Shown here: in pieces, positions 21,650-35,082 of the stretch | How positions within the stretch are numbered: the first letter of the stretch is position 1 | Layout: every line of letters begins with the position of its first letter | Assembly: GCA_037179385.1 (NCBI GenBank) | Contig: CM074187.1 | Coordinates: forward strand, 52,300,879 to 52,364,878 | Length of the DNA: 64,000 nt | Source of the DNA: Holothuria scabra | Taxonomy: Eukaryota; Echinodermata; Holothuroidea; Aspidochirotida; Holothuriidae | Direction of reading: 5' to 3' | The notes under the pieces: generated by a model | What the model saw: only the letters and a program-made list of their open reading frames with translations | Databases searched by the model: none | Told to the model about the DNA's origin: nothing | Program-made: the position numbers and the translations under genes

Positions 21650-24600
21650 AGGGTGTGCAAACTTTTGGACCCATCACAAAACGCATCTTACAATTTTCAG
21701 TTATATTTTAAGTGTTAATTATGATGCGACACGTAAGAATTGGAGCCCTTGTATAGTTGTTGATGCTGACTACGGAAAATTGGGCTAAAAGTTGATTTTG
21801 ATTTCTATTTCAGCTAATCAGGCTGCTCAAACACATGGGATCCTTGTAAAGTTCGATGAAATTTGTAAAGGCTAGGTAGCCGGTATGTGATGCATTGTCA
21901 TTCTCCCTTGAAGTTCAGAAGGGATTTTTGCCGGTCAATGAAGTTGCTCGAATTTATTCTTGTCATAATCTTATGTCGCAAGGTAGTCAAATAGTTTGTA
22001 GAATGCCCATACCAGCTCATTTTCCAAAGATTAATTTCTTTACATTACCATTTCATTCAATGGTACTAGTTCATTTTACCTGGTAATTTTGTGATCATTT
22101 AACAACTTACTCACTTTTTTATTGAAGTATAAACTTTATTGCTAAATCTCAAAAAAGCAAAATTTCCCGCGCTTTGCGCATCGCAAAATGCAATAGAACG
22201 CGCAAGAACGTGTCATTCCTCGCTCATAATTTAGTTTGGTAAACTTTTCTGAGCTTTGTTAATGACAAAATCGGATATTAACATATGTGACACCAAATCA
22301 TCAAAAAACACCGGAAGCTATATTGCTATTTTTGTAAACTGTTTTTCATAGAATTCCAAATTTTCTTCAATGAAAACTCTTGATTTTAAAATACTTTGTC
22401 TAAAAAGGACAATAAAGTTTGGGAAACTTGAGATTTCATCGGAGAGTGTCAGTTCGTAGGCCTTAGAGAACATTATGTAGCAACAACGATTCAGTCGTGG
22501 TGCAATCATTCTCAGATTTGCCACCAATATATGAAGGAAGTGCAGATTCTTCAGTAATCCGCTAACTCTTTAAATTTCCTTACAGGAAACCCAGAATCCA
22601 AAGCTTTCTGCAATAAACGCTCAATATATACATATACTTGTTTAAAAGGGACAAAAATTTCGGCACGATTCGTGCGCCGCAATACGTCCCTGATACAGTG
22701 GTATTCACACTTGAAAGAAAATTCGGAAAAGTTAGCTACTACTTACGAGCCCGAGACCGGTTGTATTAGGGGCCGCGATTTGTGCTTTCATACACACCTA
22801 TCATCAGATACCTTTCAACCCTGTCAGTTGAGTAGTCTGTGTACACGGATTCTTTAGTTATTGAGGTGTCAAAATGTTATCAATGATCAATGTTGCAGAA
22901 ATTCGGAAATTTGCCATTTGAGACACCAGTCAAACACAGTGCGGTTTTCCCAACTTTTCCTTCATTAAACGGCAAATTGTTCCGCGCGCTCCACGCCCTT
23001 AGCCTGCAACCCTTTATGCAGTAAGTGGTCGCTCATAAAGCAGTCAGTGGTAAACTTTTCCAAGCCGCTACAGTGCCGTTTCCCTAAAATTTTCCTCAAA
23101 TAAAGGCTTTTAATTTTTAAATATTTTGTCTAAAAAAATAGCAAAGTTTCGGGAGCGTTTTGAATGTCGCCGAGAAGCCTCAATCCGCACTCCTTAAATG
23201 ACATTGTTTAACAAAAACGATCTTCAGTCGACATGCTAACTCCGATATATGCTAACAGGAAACGCAGATTCTTCGATAGTCTCCCAAATGTTCAAATATA
23301 CTTACAGGAAACCCTGAATCTAAACTTTTTGTTGCAATACAAGCTCCATATTTACAAATATGTAAAAGGACCCAAATTTTCGACGTGCGGAGTACAGTAG
23401 TGTTTAAACTTTAGAGAAAAATTAGATTTTTTATTTAAAAAAAGTTCTTGCTCGTAGAAAAAAAGCGAGAAATTAAGAATAAAAAACGTACCGTTTGGTC
23501 AATGGGGGTAGTGAGAGGTGCATGGCTCAAAATTGTTCCTCCCTTCCACTTTCATATTGCTTCCTACGCCACTGAGATATTCAGACAGAGAATCACCGTA
23601 CTTCCCTATTTCCCGCTTTCTCCAAGTTCAGCCCCCCTTTTTGAAATGTCTGGATCCGCGCATGACGTGTGTCGGAAAACAGAGACGTCGGAACACAGAA
23701 ACGCAACTGTCATGTCAGTCCAAGCTTAAATGCATGATTTCAACACTTTTCGTTAATACGAAATGGCAATATTCAAAATGTACGTGTATCAGTATTGTAT
23801 TAACTTTAGGAGCTGAAATAAGTCACTGGCTCGGTGGTTTAAGTCATTGTCACAAAATTCAAACAGTCTAAGTTGGACCGCTGGATTTGAGCCACAACTA
23901 CAATCTTCCACAAAATTACATGGTCCAAAACCAGCTCCCTGTATCAATGTTGAGGTCTCACCTAACGTCGGGCTTCCGCAACATTGAATGACTGGAGTGG
24001 ATGTACTGTGGGAGGTGGTGATCTCATGGTTTTTATTATATTTATGCCAAGGATAAAAGCATGCAAGGACCTGAATGTCTTGAATTTTTCATACCTACCT
24101 ATGAACAGAAACTAATAAAGTAACATTTCTCTCCCATATAATGGACGATAAATCAGCCATTTAAAATGTTTTGCGTAGGGTTCATTGTTCAACTCCCATC
24201 TTGAAAAGCCTTGACAGTAGGGTGGGTTGTTGTCAGGGGAAACTCATATTCATCCATTTTTAATACAATTTCTGATTTACAAAACATGGAGGCGGATTTC
24301 TTTTGGAAGAAAAATGAAAGATCACGACATTACGACTGTTTAAATATAAAGGCTGGGATTTTATTGGTTGTTGCTGTCAAGTAACCGCACCAATCGTATC
24401 ACTGAGTTTATTAAAGGAACGCCACTTTATGGTGGTGGGATCGAGAAGGCAAAATTTCCCTATTTTGCTGTAATGAGCACCGAATTAGTAACCTTCGAAT
24501 TCAACAAGGCTAGCAAAACAGATTGCGGCGATGTGTTGCTCGTTAACTACTATGCATGAATACATATGACATCGTGGCGGCCTGCTAAATTTCTGTTTTT

Positions 24601-27600
24601 TTCGTGCAATCACAGACAAGAAGTGTTCGTGGTAATTTGGTTAAGTTGCCTTTTATAAAACCCTCAACCCTCTATCAAAAGTGCGAAAATATCACATTGC
24701 TATATTTCAATTCCAAAAGATGAATGGATAGTATTATCGAACGACTGGTTGAGTCGAAGTAAAAAAAATTGTAAAAAGGTAGGAAAGTAGGAGCAGGTTA
24801 GGAAAGTATTTAAATAGTTGTTATATCGAACTTAACTCCAAATACGGACACAATTTTCGCTATAGACTTACACAAGGGTGGCAATAGCAGGGGGCGGGCC
24901 CCCCTTCGGGGAAGGCTGACCCCCATAGAGGACTCAAATTCAATTTCGTCGGGAACTCTTCATGTATGCGATAAAATTTTAAATCCGATAGACTTCAGTC
25001 TGTCCCCAGTCTCCCCCTTCCCCGACGATCTTCTTGATTTTGCTTACTAGAAGACTTAAAGGAAACTCTCTCATATTTCCAATTTTCTTAAAGCAAAAGA
25101 CCATTTTCAATACAAGCTTGATATTTGTTAAACATTCTGAAAAGAAAGTCAAAATCTTTTATTTTCACCGTACTTCAAATCATGATACCCAAATTCAGTC
25201 TTAATTTTGGGCAGATTGATCTTCAATACTGAAGACTCCAATTTCTCAATTCTCCTTTGCAAATGAAACAATTTTTTCAAAATTTCTGCCATAAAAACCC
25301 TCCAATATACAATGGCGTACTACACGGGGGCAGGTTGCCCCCAAATTTCTACAAAATTTGCCTGAAAAACGCTGTATCAAAGTGAAACTTTCAAAAATGC
25401 AAAATGGTGACAAGGAATTATGACAAATTCAGACTGCTAATGGATTTTTTCTCAGCCCCACTTTCATATACTGTAGTCTTGCAAACACTTTGCTCGAAAT
25501 GGTAAAATATTCGGGGGAAGGTTGAAAAAAGGTTCGGGATTTCACCGACGGACGGGAGGTTGTTCAGGTTCATCGGTCAGTCTGTCCTGCCCCGATAGCC
25601 GAATTCGAGCAATGGTAATGAAAATCGGCCAGGCTGTGTTCATTTATCCATAACGATAAACAGCTGTGTAAGAATGTTTTCCCCTAAGTCTGACTGAAAA
25701 TTCATTTGTACCCTCCTCGTAACGTGAAATATTTTCAAAGATGTTGGGAGCAAAATCATTCATAGTCGAGTGTTCTGGCAGTGACAGAGAGAATCTCATC
25801 AATTAAGTGGACCTTGCAATTCAATACAATTATGAGTCGGAATAGAGTCAAACACATTAGAATATTTTCAAATCCGTTGTGCAGTTTTCCCCCGAAAAGA
25901 GAGAATAACATTTCATCTAGTGGTAGTGTGGTACCTTTTTTTCTGGAAACTTTCTGATCACTTAGAAGGTTGTTTATTTTTCTAATCAAGTGACAATTTT
26001 ATTGCAAAGGAAAGCTCAAAATAACGACTGCTTCATTTCTAGTTACAGTTGCTATTTCCGGCTGTTTGAGGTATTCGAACTTTTTAAAAAATTCTGTACG
26101 CTCCGGGCCAATTAATAGTGGCGCTTCAATCAGAGAGTGTTTTGGTCCAACAATTTACTTAAAATGCATTCTTACAAACCATTCTTCGTTTTGGGCAGTA
26201 TTATAGCAATCATTATTCAGGACTTACTGTAAGCATTACGGTGAAATTTGCTTGAAAAACTAATGTGTTGTTCTCAAGATATGATCAGGTAAAGTTGTCG
26301 CATTTTCAACAAAATGTGAACATGTAGCAAGCGTATATGACATCATGTCCTTACCCTAATGGACAGTGTTTCTGTCTATTTTAATTTTACAACCAATTTT
26401 CTCCTCTTTAATCCCCTGTTACCAGAATGTGATTGATTGCATAAGTTGTCATGAGAACTTGACAAACTTTGCCTTTCCAACAGGAAGATCCAGTGCACCC
26501 CAATGTCAAACTTAGAGGGAAAACTAGAGGCAAAGGGTTTTGTTGAAAAAAAAAACTTTCGGACGCAGCGCAAAACCGAGCTCAAAGCGGGAGTGGGGCG
26601 AAGCCCCGGGAGCTCGGAGGTTTAAGCGTATCTCTGGGTGAAAAATTACGTCTTTGGACAGGTATATTTTTATTTTTTTTCGGTTAACCCAACTCCTACC
26701 TGACCTTAGCTGGAGGGGGGGGGGGGGAGACCCTACGTTGCGTCGCCACTAGAGAGATCCTATCTGTATACTTACTTGGTCCTATTCCTATTTACTTCAA
26801 GGTCAACACAACAGTCTGAAAAACAATAGGGAAACAAAACATTTTTTCAATGTGAGGAAGTGATTATAACCTCCGCTGCCCTTAACCTCACTTTGGAACA
26901 CAAATCTAGTAACTTCTTTTACTAATATCTGGAGAAACGCATGTCCGATGTGAATGGAAGTTCCACCAACTTGTGTCGATTGTTTCCTTTTTCACATAAG
27001 AAAACCAAATTTTTTTTAAAGTTCTCCTTTAAACCTTCTAAAATATTGCCAGCTAATGCCACAGGGCTGTAGATAAGAGAACAGTGGATTGTAATAAGCA
27101 TTGCTCTATTTAACGAAACAGACAAGGTACTAGACACAACAGATCCTTTTAAAGTTCAAATTAAATCTTTCATAAACAACCAACTGGATGAACAATTTCT
27201 AATCCTTTGGAGCCCCCCCAAAAATGAATTAATTTTGAAAGACATAAATATCTTAGAAATTGCCAGCATACTGTTGGCTTCTGACCAGTTTGTGGTTATG
27301 AGGACGGGGGAGGGGACAAATTTGGACAATGCACCTCACCCTACCCCATTGACCAAAAGGTACAGTTTTTATGCTAATTTTTCCGTTTTTTCTACGAGCA
27401 AAAACTTAAAATTGAATGCCATAACTCATTTTTTTTTCAAATGAACCTGCGCACTGAGAAACGGAAACATTCGTTTTTGCCAGCCATGCTACACCAGGCA
27501 ACAATTCCAGTATATATATGCCCTCTGTAACAGTGGCGTAGCCAAGTCTTTTTTCCGAGGGCCAAGCATCCAAATTTTCTGATTTTTTTTTAATTGTGAA

Positions 27601-29870
27601 CACTACTGTGTTAAAAACGTAATTTGGGTCCTTCTACACATTTGTAAATATGAAGCTTGTGTTGCAGAAAATAGTTTTGATTCAGTGTTCCCTGTAAGGA
27701 AATTTGAATATTTGGGGGACTATCGAAGAATCTGCGTTTCCTATTAGCATATATCTGAGATAGCATGTAGAATGAAGATCGTTGTAGTTACATAATGTTA
27801 CGTAACTGCCTAAGGAATACGGGTTGAGGCTTCTCGGCGACATTGAAAAAGCTCACGCAACTTTGGTGCCTTTTTAGACAATAAATTTTAAAAATTAAGG
27901 GCCTATATTTGAGCTTCTGGAATTGTGAAGTCGGGCAGGACAAACTGCGATTCCCCGACTGACACTGGTAGCCGTCTACGGAAGGGGTGGGGCCCGGAGA
28001 GTTTTCCTCATCGAACCTGGCTAAACGCAAAATGGTGACTCCTAAAGACCGAAATGAAGGTTAATGATGCACTGGGTGTGCCAGGAATTGCTGTTAGCTC
28101 CATGGTTACGAATTTGAAGGGAAAGTATCATAGAAGTTTCAAAAAAGGGATCGAAAGGTTTCATTTTTTCACAGTTCTGGGGAGGGGGGTTTCGTCATCG
28201 AAACTGGCTAAAACGTAAAAAAGTAACTCCGCCGTTCTGGGAAAATTTTGCTTTTTAAAGAGTGCTGAGATGCAAAATGTTGCTAATTTTTAACATATGA
28301 GGCATACGTGAAAACGCATGCGTGCCAATAGGAGAGTGATTTCTCGCAACTAGCTGATTTCCCCGCCTGCTGGCACGTGACTCCCATTGCGTGCACTACT
28401 GATGCTTTGTTAGATGAGCCTTGGGCAACTCTAATGGTTACTCAAAGATATTTCAACGAAAATGACTTAATTTGAATATGGAATTAGATATTTGCCTGCG
28501 TGTTTTCAATAGTCCCAGTAACTGCCAGGCATGTATTCAGCACAAAAACAGCACAAATGTATACCCACACGCGTTAAAAGATCTTATTTGATGATGTGTT
28601 ACGTCTTGAGAGATGCCAAACGGTTAACTCCAGATGAGTGGGAACTTGGGAAGAAGTGGACTGTGGGTAACCATTGACGTAGGTACAGGGGGAAATTGCC
28701 CCCCGTGGTTCGGAAAAAGGAAAAATTCGAAATATTTCCGTACGTGACACCAGATCAACAACTTGAAACCCTTCAACTACAGAGCGTTGCAACAACTTGT
28801 TCACTAGTTTGGCCTATCCCCACACTATAAAAATCAAAGATTTGGAACATATTCCATATCCTGGAGATGAAGAAAATCGGAAACTTGCTCTATGTGGCAT
28901 TAGGTCATCAAGTGACACGGACAACTGCAGTGTTGTTTTTCTGAATTTTATTTTAAGAAATTTCATGTTTTGTCCAATACACGCTCCTTATTTTCAAAGA
29001 TCGGTTTAAAAAGGCAACACAACTGCCACTCTAAGACTCAAAGTTTCGTCGAAGATCGTAGATCCGCTCTGCTAGGATAACATTATGCAACAATGATCTT
29101 CACTCTTCAGTCTTGGGATTTTCTAATGAAAAAGGCACATTCTTTGGCAATCCTCAACTTTTCAAAATTCCTCCCAGGATTAAACCCAGAATCTAGAAAA
29201 AAATCTGCAGTGGAGGCTCAATACATTTAAATTTTTTCACAAATTACGTTCCCAATACAGTAAATTGTTCACATATTAAAGAAATTGGAAATTTTCTGTG
29301 CTTGCCTCTGGAAAACGTCTAGCTACGCCTCTGTGGGTCACTTTCCCGAATTAATATAAGTGACTTGAAACGACTTGGATTGGTCGATCTTCTATATAGG
29401 TGCGGGATAGGACTGTCCATAATCTCATCGTACGTAATTCCGCGTTGATCTCCCGGTAAACTGAAATCGGGTTTTCTCGAGAGTGTTAAAATTTGCAAAA
29501 GATTCTCATGGATATTTGAAGCGCGAAACGGTTTTGTGAGTAGCCGACCCCATTTGATCTATCCTGGTTATTTTCTTACGAGGTGAGGGGATGCCTGACG
29601 TGGATGATCTTTTGCAGTAAGTTGTTGAATGTACGAATTAACAGTCCCTGTGATTTGTTAGCAAAGTGAGTGCTTGCAAATTGTGTCAAGCCTGAAGACA
29701 GATTTTCACCGAATTCTATCAACATTTTATTTTCCGATGTTTATGAATCAGGACTGCTTATACAGCATACTGTACATAACACATTTATTTTTCACACAAA
29801 ATCACACTCTTAAACATCAGTTCCATAGTTCAAAAAGTTAAACGAGTTCCATCAAAACTTTGCGACTGAA
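21650..29870. other. Mosaic of diverged non-autonomous elements, no gene seen
   Basis: No coding region can be supported. The region contains a second copy of the dispersed repeat of 8,660-10,075 (about 22,020-23,575, ending in CCTACGCCACTG) and an inverted copy (about 27,280-28,000, ending in CAGTGGCGTAG at 27,531). It also contains a 662-bp element at 28,672-29,333 and a G-run-rich stretch (24,880-26,750) with short homologies to the hAT-type element at 11,262-13,497. An unplaced part (23,600-24,870) shows no recognisable structure. Confidence 0.5.
28672..29333. mobile_element. 662-bp hAT-type non-autonomous element
   Basis: The left end CATTGACGTAG and the right end (reverse complement CAGAGGCGTAG) agree at 8 of 11 positions. 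Flanks are TGGGTAAC (28,664-28,671) and TGGGTCAC (29,334-29,341), an 8-bp target duplication with one mismatch. The body shares blocks with the dispersed repeat at 8,660-10,075. It is non-coding. Confidence 0.6.
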
Positions 29871-29876
29871 ATATTT

Positions 29877-30118
29877 TTAGGTTGGACGTATTTTCATCTG
29901 TACGTATCGGAGATCGTAATAATTTTTATTATTGTAGATCTTAAAATCATAACGGCCATACACTCCGTTAAGGTTGGCAGGATCGCAATTATTGAACCAC
30001 CAGCCGGCATCAAGATAATCGGCACAGTCAAAAGAATACAAAGAAAAATCATAGTCATCGTTGTCCCGGTCAGGAGTTGAAAAGTCTTGATCACGGTGAT
30101 AATCCATAAAGTCGTATC
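29877..30118 (-). CDS. Locus A, last FReD exon (open)
   Basis: It starts after CTTTTACAG in phase 1 and ends in TAA. It encodes YDFMDYHRDQDFSTPDRDND (the Asp-Asn-Asp calcium site), the Cys pair in DCADY and NNC, the pocket motif AGWWFNNC, the conserved ANLNGVYG and the end LRYVQMKIRPT. Length and order are normal for the C-terminal third of a FReD. The exon itself has no defect; only upstream exons of this locus are broken, so the decay is either recent or confined to certain exons. Confidence 0.85.
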
Positions 30119-30898
30119 CTGTAAAAGCAAGTGTATATGCAGATTAGACGTGCCAATAAGTGTTTTTGTTAGTCGCGATGAGGTCCCATACAATGTGAGA
30201 AATATACAGGAAATGAACTTCAGTATAACCAAAATGGATTTTTAAATTTTTGACTGACCATTTCCTTGTTTGATAGCAGCCTTGATCCAACTCATACCTA
30301 ATGTAACTTAATGGAATGACTTGATTTGATCGTGCAAAATGTTACTCACGATTTTTGTACTTAGATTTCACTGATTAACATTTTATGGTTAATTTAGGAG
30401 TTGCAGCTCCCTATAATTACAGGCTTAGGGAAACGCACTCTAAAAATATATGGGTTTATTAGAGTATAATTACCCCAAACGAGGTTAATGCTATGCCCAC
30501 ACGGGGACACTCTAAAACTGATATAAATAATCCCAGCAAATGTTACTTGAGCCCACATAAGGTTTATTTTAAGAGAAATTAATGCATGTTCATATACACT
30601 ACACTTTCGGGTTAAATATGTACCATCTATTCAGATACAAGAATCAATTTTTTTAATGAGCTCGGGAAAGAATTAGCATTTGGAAATATTTTGTGTCAGA
30701 ATTATTGCGAGATCCTCTGATTATTAAGAGATACTACCTGGAGATAATAAAATATCTCGAGATAATCGGAAGATCCTGATATAATTCTGAAATAATATTT
30801 CCACATGCCAGTTCCCGGGCTCCGTATTTTACTTAGGTCATGAATGTCATATGTTATCGGGATTCAAATGTCTATTTTCCTACTATCTAATTTTCAGG

Positions 30899-31105
30899 AG
30901 ATTAGATTAGATTAGATGAGATGAGATGAGATGTTTATCTAGGGTCGTTCATGGCTTTTTCTTATTGTATGGCTGGTTATCCCTATATATTCCATTGCCT
31001 ATGCGGAGCATCACACACAACTACCCCTCCCTGGGAATCCAACCCAGACCTTCCGAGTGCTAAAGAAGGAATTCTCTGCCACTTGGTCACTTGAGAGAGA
31101 CTCCC
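30899..31105 (-). mobile_element. tRNA-derived SINE
   Basis: Read on the minus strand, the head has GACCAAGTGGCAGAGAA (A-box-like) and GGGTTGGATTCCCA (B-box-like, close to the consensus GGTTCGANTCC). The body contains GGCAATGGAATAT. The tail is a (TCTAA/TCATC)-type microsatellite at 30,899-30,932. The body resembles the SINE copies at 33,072, 53,216 and 62,019. Confidence 0.65.
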
Positions 31106-31721
31106 TTGAACAATTACTTTAACATTACATTAGATTTCATTGTGCTGCATGAACAACATAATTCTAACAAAACCCAAAGTAATGCAGCTTGTGGCAAATA
31201 TAATCGTGGGTGCCAACGGTAAGCATGTCGATTCTGTTACAATGTGAATTTCAAGCAAAAAAATATAAAAAAGGAAAAGGTGTGCTCTGTAGATATTACT
31301 TTTCGTTGTAATAAATTAAGGAGAGAGAGAGGGAGAAGGGAGATATTGGACGAAAAAGTACCGTAAGGTTGTGTAGTTAGGCCTCCATCAAGTTCTCTAA
31401 ATTGGCATGGATCAAACCACTGGATGAAACAGTCTAATCATAAAACACAGGGAACCAAATCAGACCGTACATGTTACCACGTTTTTTAAACATAAATTTT
31501 AGTCGGCCAAAACATGTAGACACGGAAATTTCAGTTTCTTGTTACTTTTAGACCAAGAATACCCCACCAATGATATGCCCATTTCTTTTACGTGACTGAA
31601 AACAGCTAATTTTTAAAAGTGATCTGGTCCCGGAACATGATATTAGAATTCTTTTTCATAAAAGCAAAATGTTTTTCAATTTTCAGTGTGTCGATGATTT
31701 TAACCAGTTATTTTCACAAAC

Positions 31722-31998
31722 CTGTATTTCCAGTAAAATTGCCAAGTTTGAGCTGATAATTGTTGTTCTCGTCTTTGACACGGAAAAGGTCATAGTTCAA
31801 GTACCAATCGTTGACGTCTTTTTGCTTGGTCACCCTGACATCAATGCGTAATGTGCAGTTTTCCTGATTTGTCATATGGTGGAGTATTTCATTACCAAGC
31901 CATACATTTTTATTTTACCCAGCTGAACCAAATCCTGTTTTTTATTCTTCACATAGTCGGTTAAAGCTTACTGATCCATCTACACGTCGCTGGAAAAC
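31722..31998 (-). pseudogene. Locus A, second FReD exon with two in-frame stops
   Basis: Acceptor TTTAG|GTTTTC and donor G|GTTTGT are intact and the exon is in phase (0 to 1). It encodes VFQRRVDGSVSFNR, then two TAA codons, the first before KTGFGSAG and the second just after it. NVWLGNEILHHMTNQEN, TLRIDV, WYLNYDLFRV and NYQLKLGNFTGN follow. In the intact copy of locus B (62,661-62,928) the two positions are TAT (Tyr) and CAA (Gln), so each stop is a single-base change. The exon is nine bases longer than in locus B, due to a three-codon insertion. It cannot be skipped without shifting the frame. Confidence 0.85.
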
Positions 31999-32119
31999 CT
32001 AAAGTATGAGAGAAAGTGAAGAAAGATAGACAGCTGTATGAATACGTAATGTATGAGACTTGTGAACTTGTTGGAGTAAAAGGTTAATAAATGATGATCA
32101 TATTGATTTGCTTTAAAGG

Positions 32120-32700
32120 GCTTGTCCTCTCTAACCAATTTACAGTTTTTGTAGTAGTCTTCTGAAATTCTCTACTGGATCAACTCTTTATTGGTAGTAC
32201 CATAACTTATTTTACACAGCATGAACTATACTGAGTGTTTTGATTATTTAAATAGCAGCTCCCTGGTAATAGACGAATCCGGACAGATTGTAATGTTCTG
32301 ATTTTAGTCGGCCATTACTGGGTCCATCACCTTTAATCTTTAAATTTCCTTCCTTATCTGTTCCATGGATGGTTGTACACTGAAGTGTATCTTGATTTAC
32401 TCATCTTCACTGAATATGAGGATTTGAAATTCACGTAGACAATAAATGAAGACGATTAAAGGCTGATGGACCCCACTAATGGCTGCCTACAGTCACTAAA
32501 AACAGGCGCTAAGCGGATTCGTCTATACGCATTGAGCTTTTCTATACTCTTGAAGCTGCAGTAAACTGACAGATTGAGTCTGGATGAAGATGAATTTTAA
32601 ACAATTGTGGGAGAGCCGGCGTAAGTAAAATGATTAGGAGAATTGGTACTGTTTAGGGAGAGAGAATTGGTCCTCTAATGAAGCGCTTAATCCCAACGAT
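32120..32700. repeat. Intronic repeat, copy 1
   Basis: This resembles 34,160-34,520 and 50,790-51,090. Shared order: a TTTGTAGTAGTCTTCTGAAAT-like block, CAGCATGAACTATACTGAGTGTTTTGATT-like block, then GGATGAAGATGA and a GTGGGAG-G-AGAATTGG block. Copy 1 has extra sequence (about 32,265-32,580) in its middle. The family is unknown and non-coding. Confidence 0.55.
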
Positions 32701-33071
32701 AGCCCGCGAGAAGGCCCTTTGTTGATACTATACCCCTTGCTCGACATAGACTGTACGTACCAGAGGCAATTCCTCCGGTTTTCATGCAGCAAGTATACAA
32801 TGCTTATCATGAGAAGCAACTTAAGCATGGATGTACTACATGATCACATGATCACAGGTACACATCTTCAACCCCTGGGTTGAATTGGTGTACTGACAAG
32901 GACACAATGAAATAAACATTGCAGGACAAACTCGTAATGACATTGCTAAAGACGTGGTGACAACACCGGTTAAATAATCGACACACAAAGTGCGGCACAA
33001 TCTAGTCCTTGAAAAGGACTTCGGCTTTGTTTTACTCCGCACTATATAGCCCTTGGCAACAGTGCATAAGA

Positions 33072-33235
33072 GTTAGTTTGTTAGTTGGTTAGTTAATTAG
33101 TTGGTTAGTTAGTTGGATTGAGTTTTACGGCCCAGTTTCCAACCTATTGGTTTAAGTCGAGCCGCCCACGGCCTTTTTTCTAGTTGTGGCTCACTGGCTT
33201 GTTTTCCCTACTCCATTGCTTATGAACAAGATAAC
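33072..33235 (-). mobile_element. SINE, 5'-truncated, with GTTAG tail
   Basis: The 3' part matches the SINE at 62,019-62,267: reverse complement of CCATTGCTTATG, GTGGCTCACTGG, CCGCCCACGG, TTTCCAACC and TTTTACGGCCC. The tail is a (GTTAGTTG)-type array at 33,072-33,118 (plus-strand reading). The tRNA-like head is missing. Confidence 0.65.
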
Positions 33236-34159
33236 CTGAAGTGTTGGCTCTGTAGCTTTTCTACATTTTAAAGTTTCCTTTCCTGGGAAAAAATTCAGGA
33301 TTTCATTTAATTTTGTCCCATTTTCATGAACGGATTAAAAAGTGATTTTTACCTCGCTGAGTTGCTTACTTCCTTTAATTATACACATTTTCCCCAAAGT
33401 CTAAAACTTTACATAGACATGACATCTTGTATCACTTTTGCATTGCTAGTCTGCATACGATTTTTAACACTTAACTTGATCATGGGACAGCTTCGACAAG
33501 CCGATGCAGGGACAGTGCGTACCGAAGTCTTGTAATTGACTTAGTGTTACAGCCAAGGTTTACCTCCAAATTCTTCTTCTCCCCTCCATTTGAAGAAGGA
33601 CTGGCCAAGAAAGTTGCATGTTTTCACAAAGATCATTTATGGCAAGTATCGTACCTAATTACAGATTGTTTTTTGAAGCTGCGAGGAGTTGCGGGTAGTC
33701 GCCACCCCGCATAGAGTCCTCATTTCTTAAACAGTATGTTCAATGACCATGTACGGAGTAGGTTTTATCGTTAGGCATACATGGTTCTGCTCAAGAACTA
33801 GAACGAGGGCAGTCTAGTATTGTTATTTACAGGAAATACGCGCAAGAACTTGTTTAGCATTTTATACTTTAGGAAAATTGTCGTAATTTTACTTGAAGGA
33901 GGTGTATGTGAAGGTTCAACAAGCATTAAATGTACATATGTGGGAAAAAATTATCTTATTTGTCTGCTTGAGGCATAGGCTATCTTAAATGGGTTTAGAA
34001 CAAGCAGGAGTGACGTCATATATTTTTAATGATGAACAATGCTATACTTTCTAGTTTATAATATTTTGTTTTGCCTTGAAATACATGAATAAATGGATAT
34101 GGGCCACTTTCTTGGAAATGAAAAAGACTCTCTTGTTTCAAATGAATTTATTTGAGAAA

Positions 34160-34520
34160 AACATGAAATCAAGGGAATATATTTAGTTGCATACTTTAGA
34201 GGTTTAACCCTCTCACCCAAACTACAATGTTTGTAGTAGTCCACCTGTCCACAGAAAGCCTCAATTGGTGCAGCCTTGACTAACAACAAGTTCAAAAAAT
34301 GCAGAATACCGGAGCTCATATTGCACAGCATGTAATGCACTGAGTGTGTTTGATTATATATTGGGGTCTTGTATATACTCACCTGAAGAGATAAACTGAT
34401 TTGTGTCTGGATAAGTTTAAACTAAAGTTAAACAGTTGCGGGAGCCTGGGGCTTAAGTAGGAAGGTAAGTGGAATTGGAACTGTTTGGGGCGAGAGGACT
34501 AGGCCCGTAAGAATTACAAA
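34160..34520. repeat. Intronic repeat, copy 2
   Basis: Same family as 32,120-32,700 and 50,790-51,090. It has the TTTGTAGTAGTCCAC block, the CACAGCATGTAATGCACTGAGTG block, GGGTCTTGTATA and the TGGAATTGGAACTGTTTGGG block. A 108-codon minus frame inside (34,056-34,382) is not conserved in the other copies and is taken as chance. Confidence 0.55.
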
Positions 34521-34903
34521 ATGATTAAAATGAGGTTATTATGATGCCACGTGTGCTTGCTTTAAGTTTAGTTTAGGTTTAAAGTACACCACTTTATCTC
34601 TAAGGTCAAAAACACATGTAGCTTAAAGAATTAAATATACATTTGAACACTTTCGTAAGGAAGATTCATGTGCAAGTCAGGGCTGTTTGACCAGAAAGTT
34701 AATAATTTAACTTGCTACGTAACACCTGGAAGAAATACTTTTTTAAATTGTCAAGTGAACTTAAGTCCACGAGTGATTTGCTATATGGTCTGTTTCTAAA
34801 TTATATTAATCAATGGTACTTAGCCAACTGATCATTTTGAATACTGAAGGATGATATTACTCAACTCATGATTTACATGGAAAGTATATTTCATCATACT
34901 CAC

Positions 34904-35082
34904 CGTCCATCCACCGCCATGAGACATGTTACAATAGACTTCAAAGGGTGATTCTGTCCAGCCTGTTGGTTGTATGGTGTAGACGCCATCAGTTGAACCA
35001 GATCTGTAGACATCGTAGCAGTCGGTGGGAATAAGTGAGGGTCCACTAGTAGTAGTTGCTGGCTCCTGAATTGTACATGCAC
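34904..35082 (-). CDS. Locus A, first FReD exon (open)
   Basis: Acceptor TGTTTAG|GTGC and donor ACG|GTGAGT frame a phase 1-to-0 exon. After a short linker (ACTIQEPATTTSGPS) it starts the fibrinogen-related domain: PTDCYDVYRSGSTDGVYTI, SPFEVYCNMSHGGGWT. The Cys pair (DCYD and VYCNM) is the usual first disulfide of the domain. The exon is intact. A homologous intact exon is at the right edge (63,953 onwards), with a decayed duplicate at 63,786. Confidence 0.85.

Noticed and set aside
34056..34382. 108-codon minus-strand open frame
   Set aside because: It lies in a dispersed repeat whose other copies do not keep the frame.
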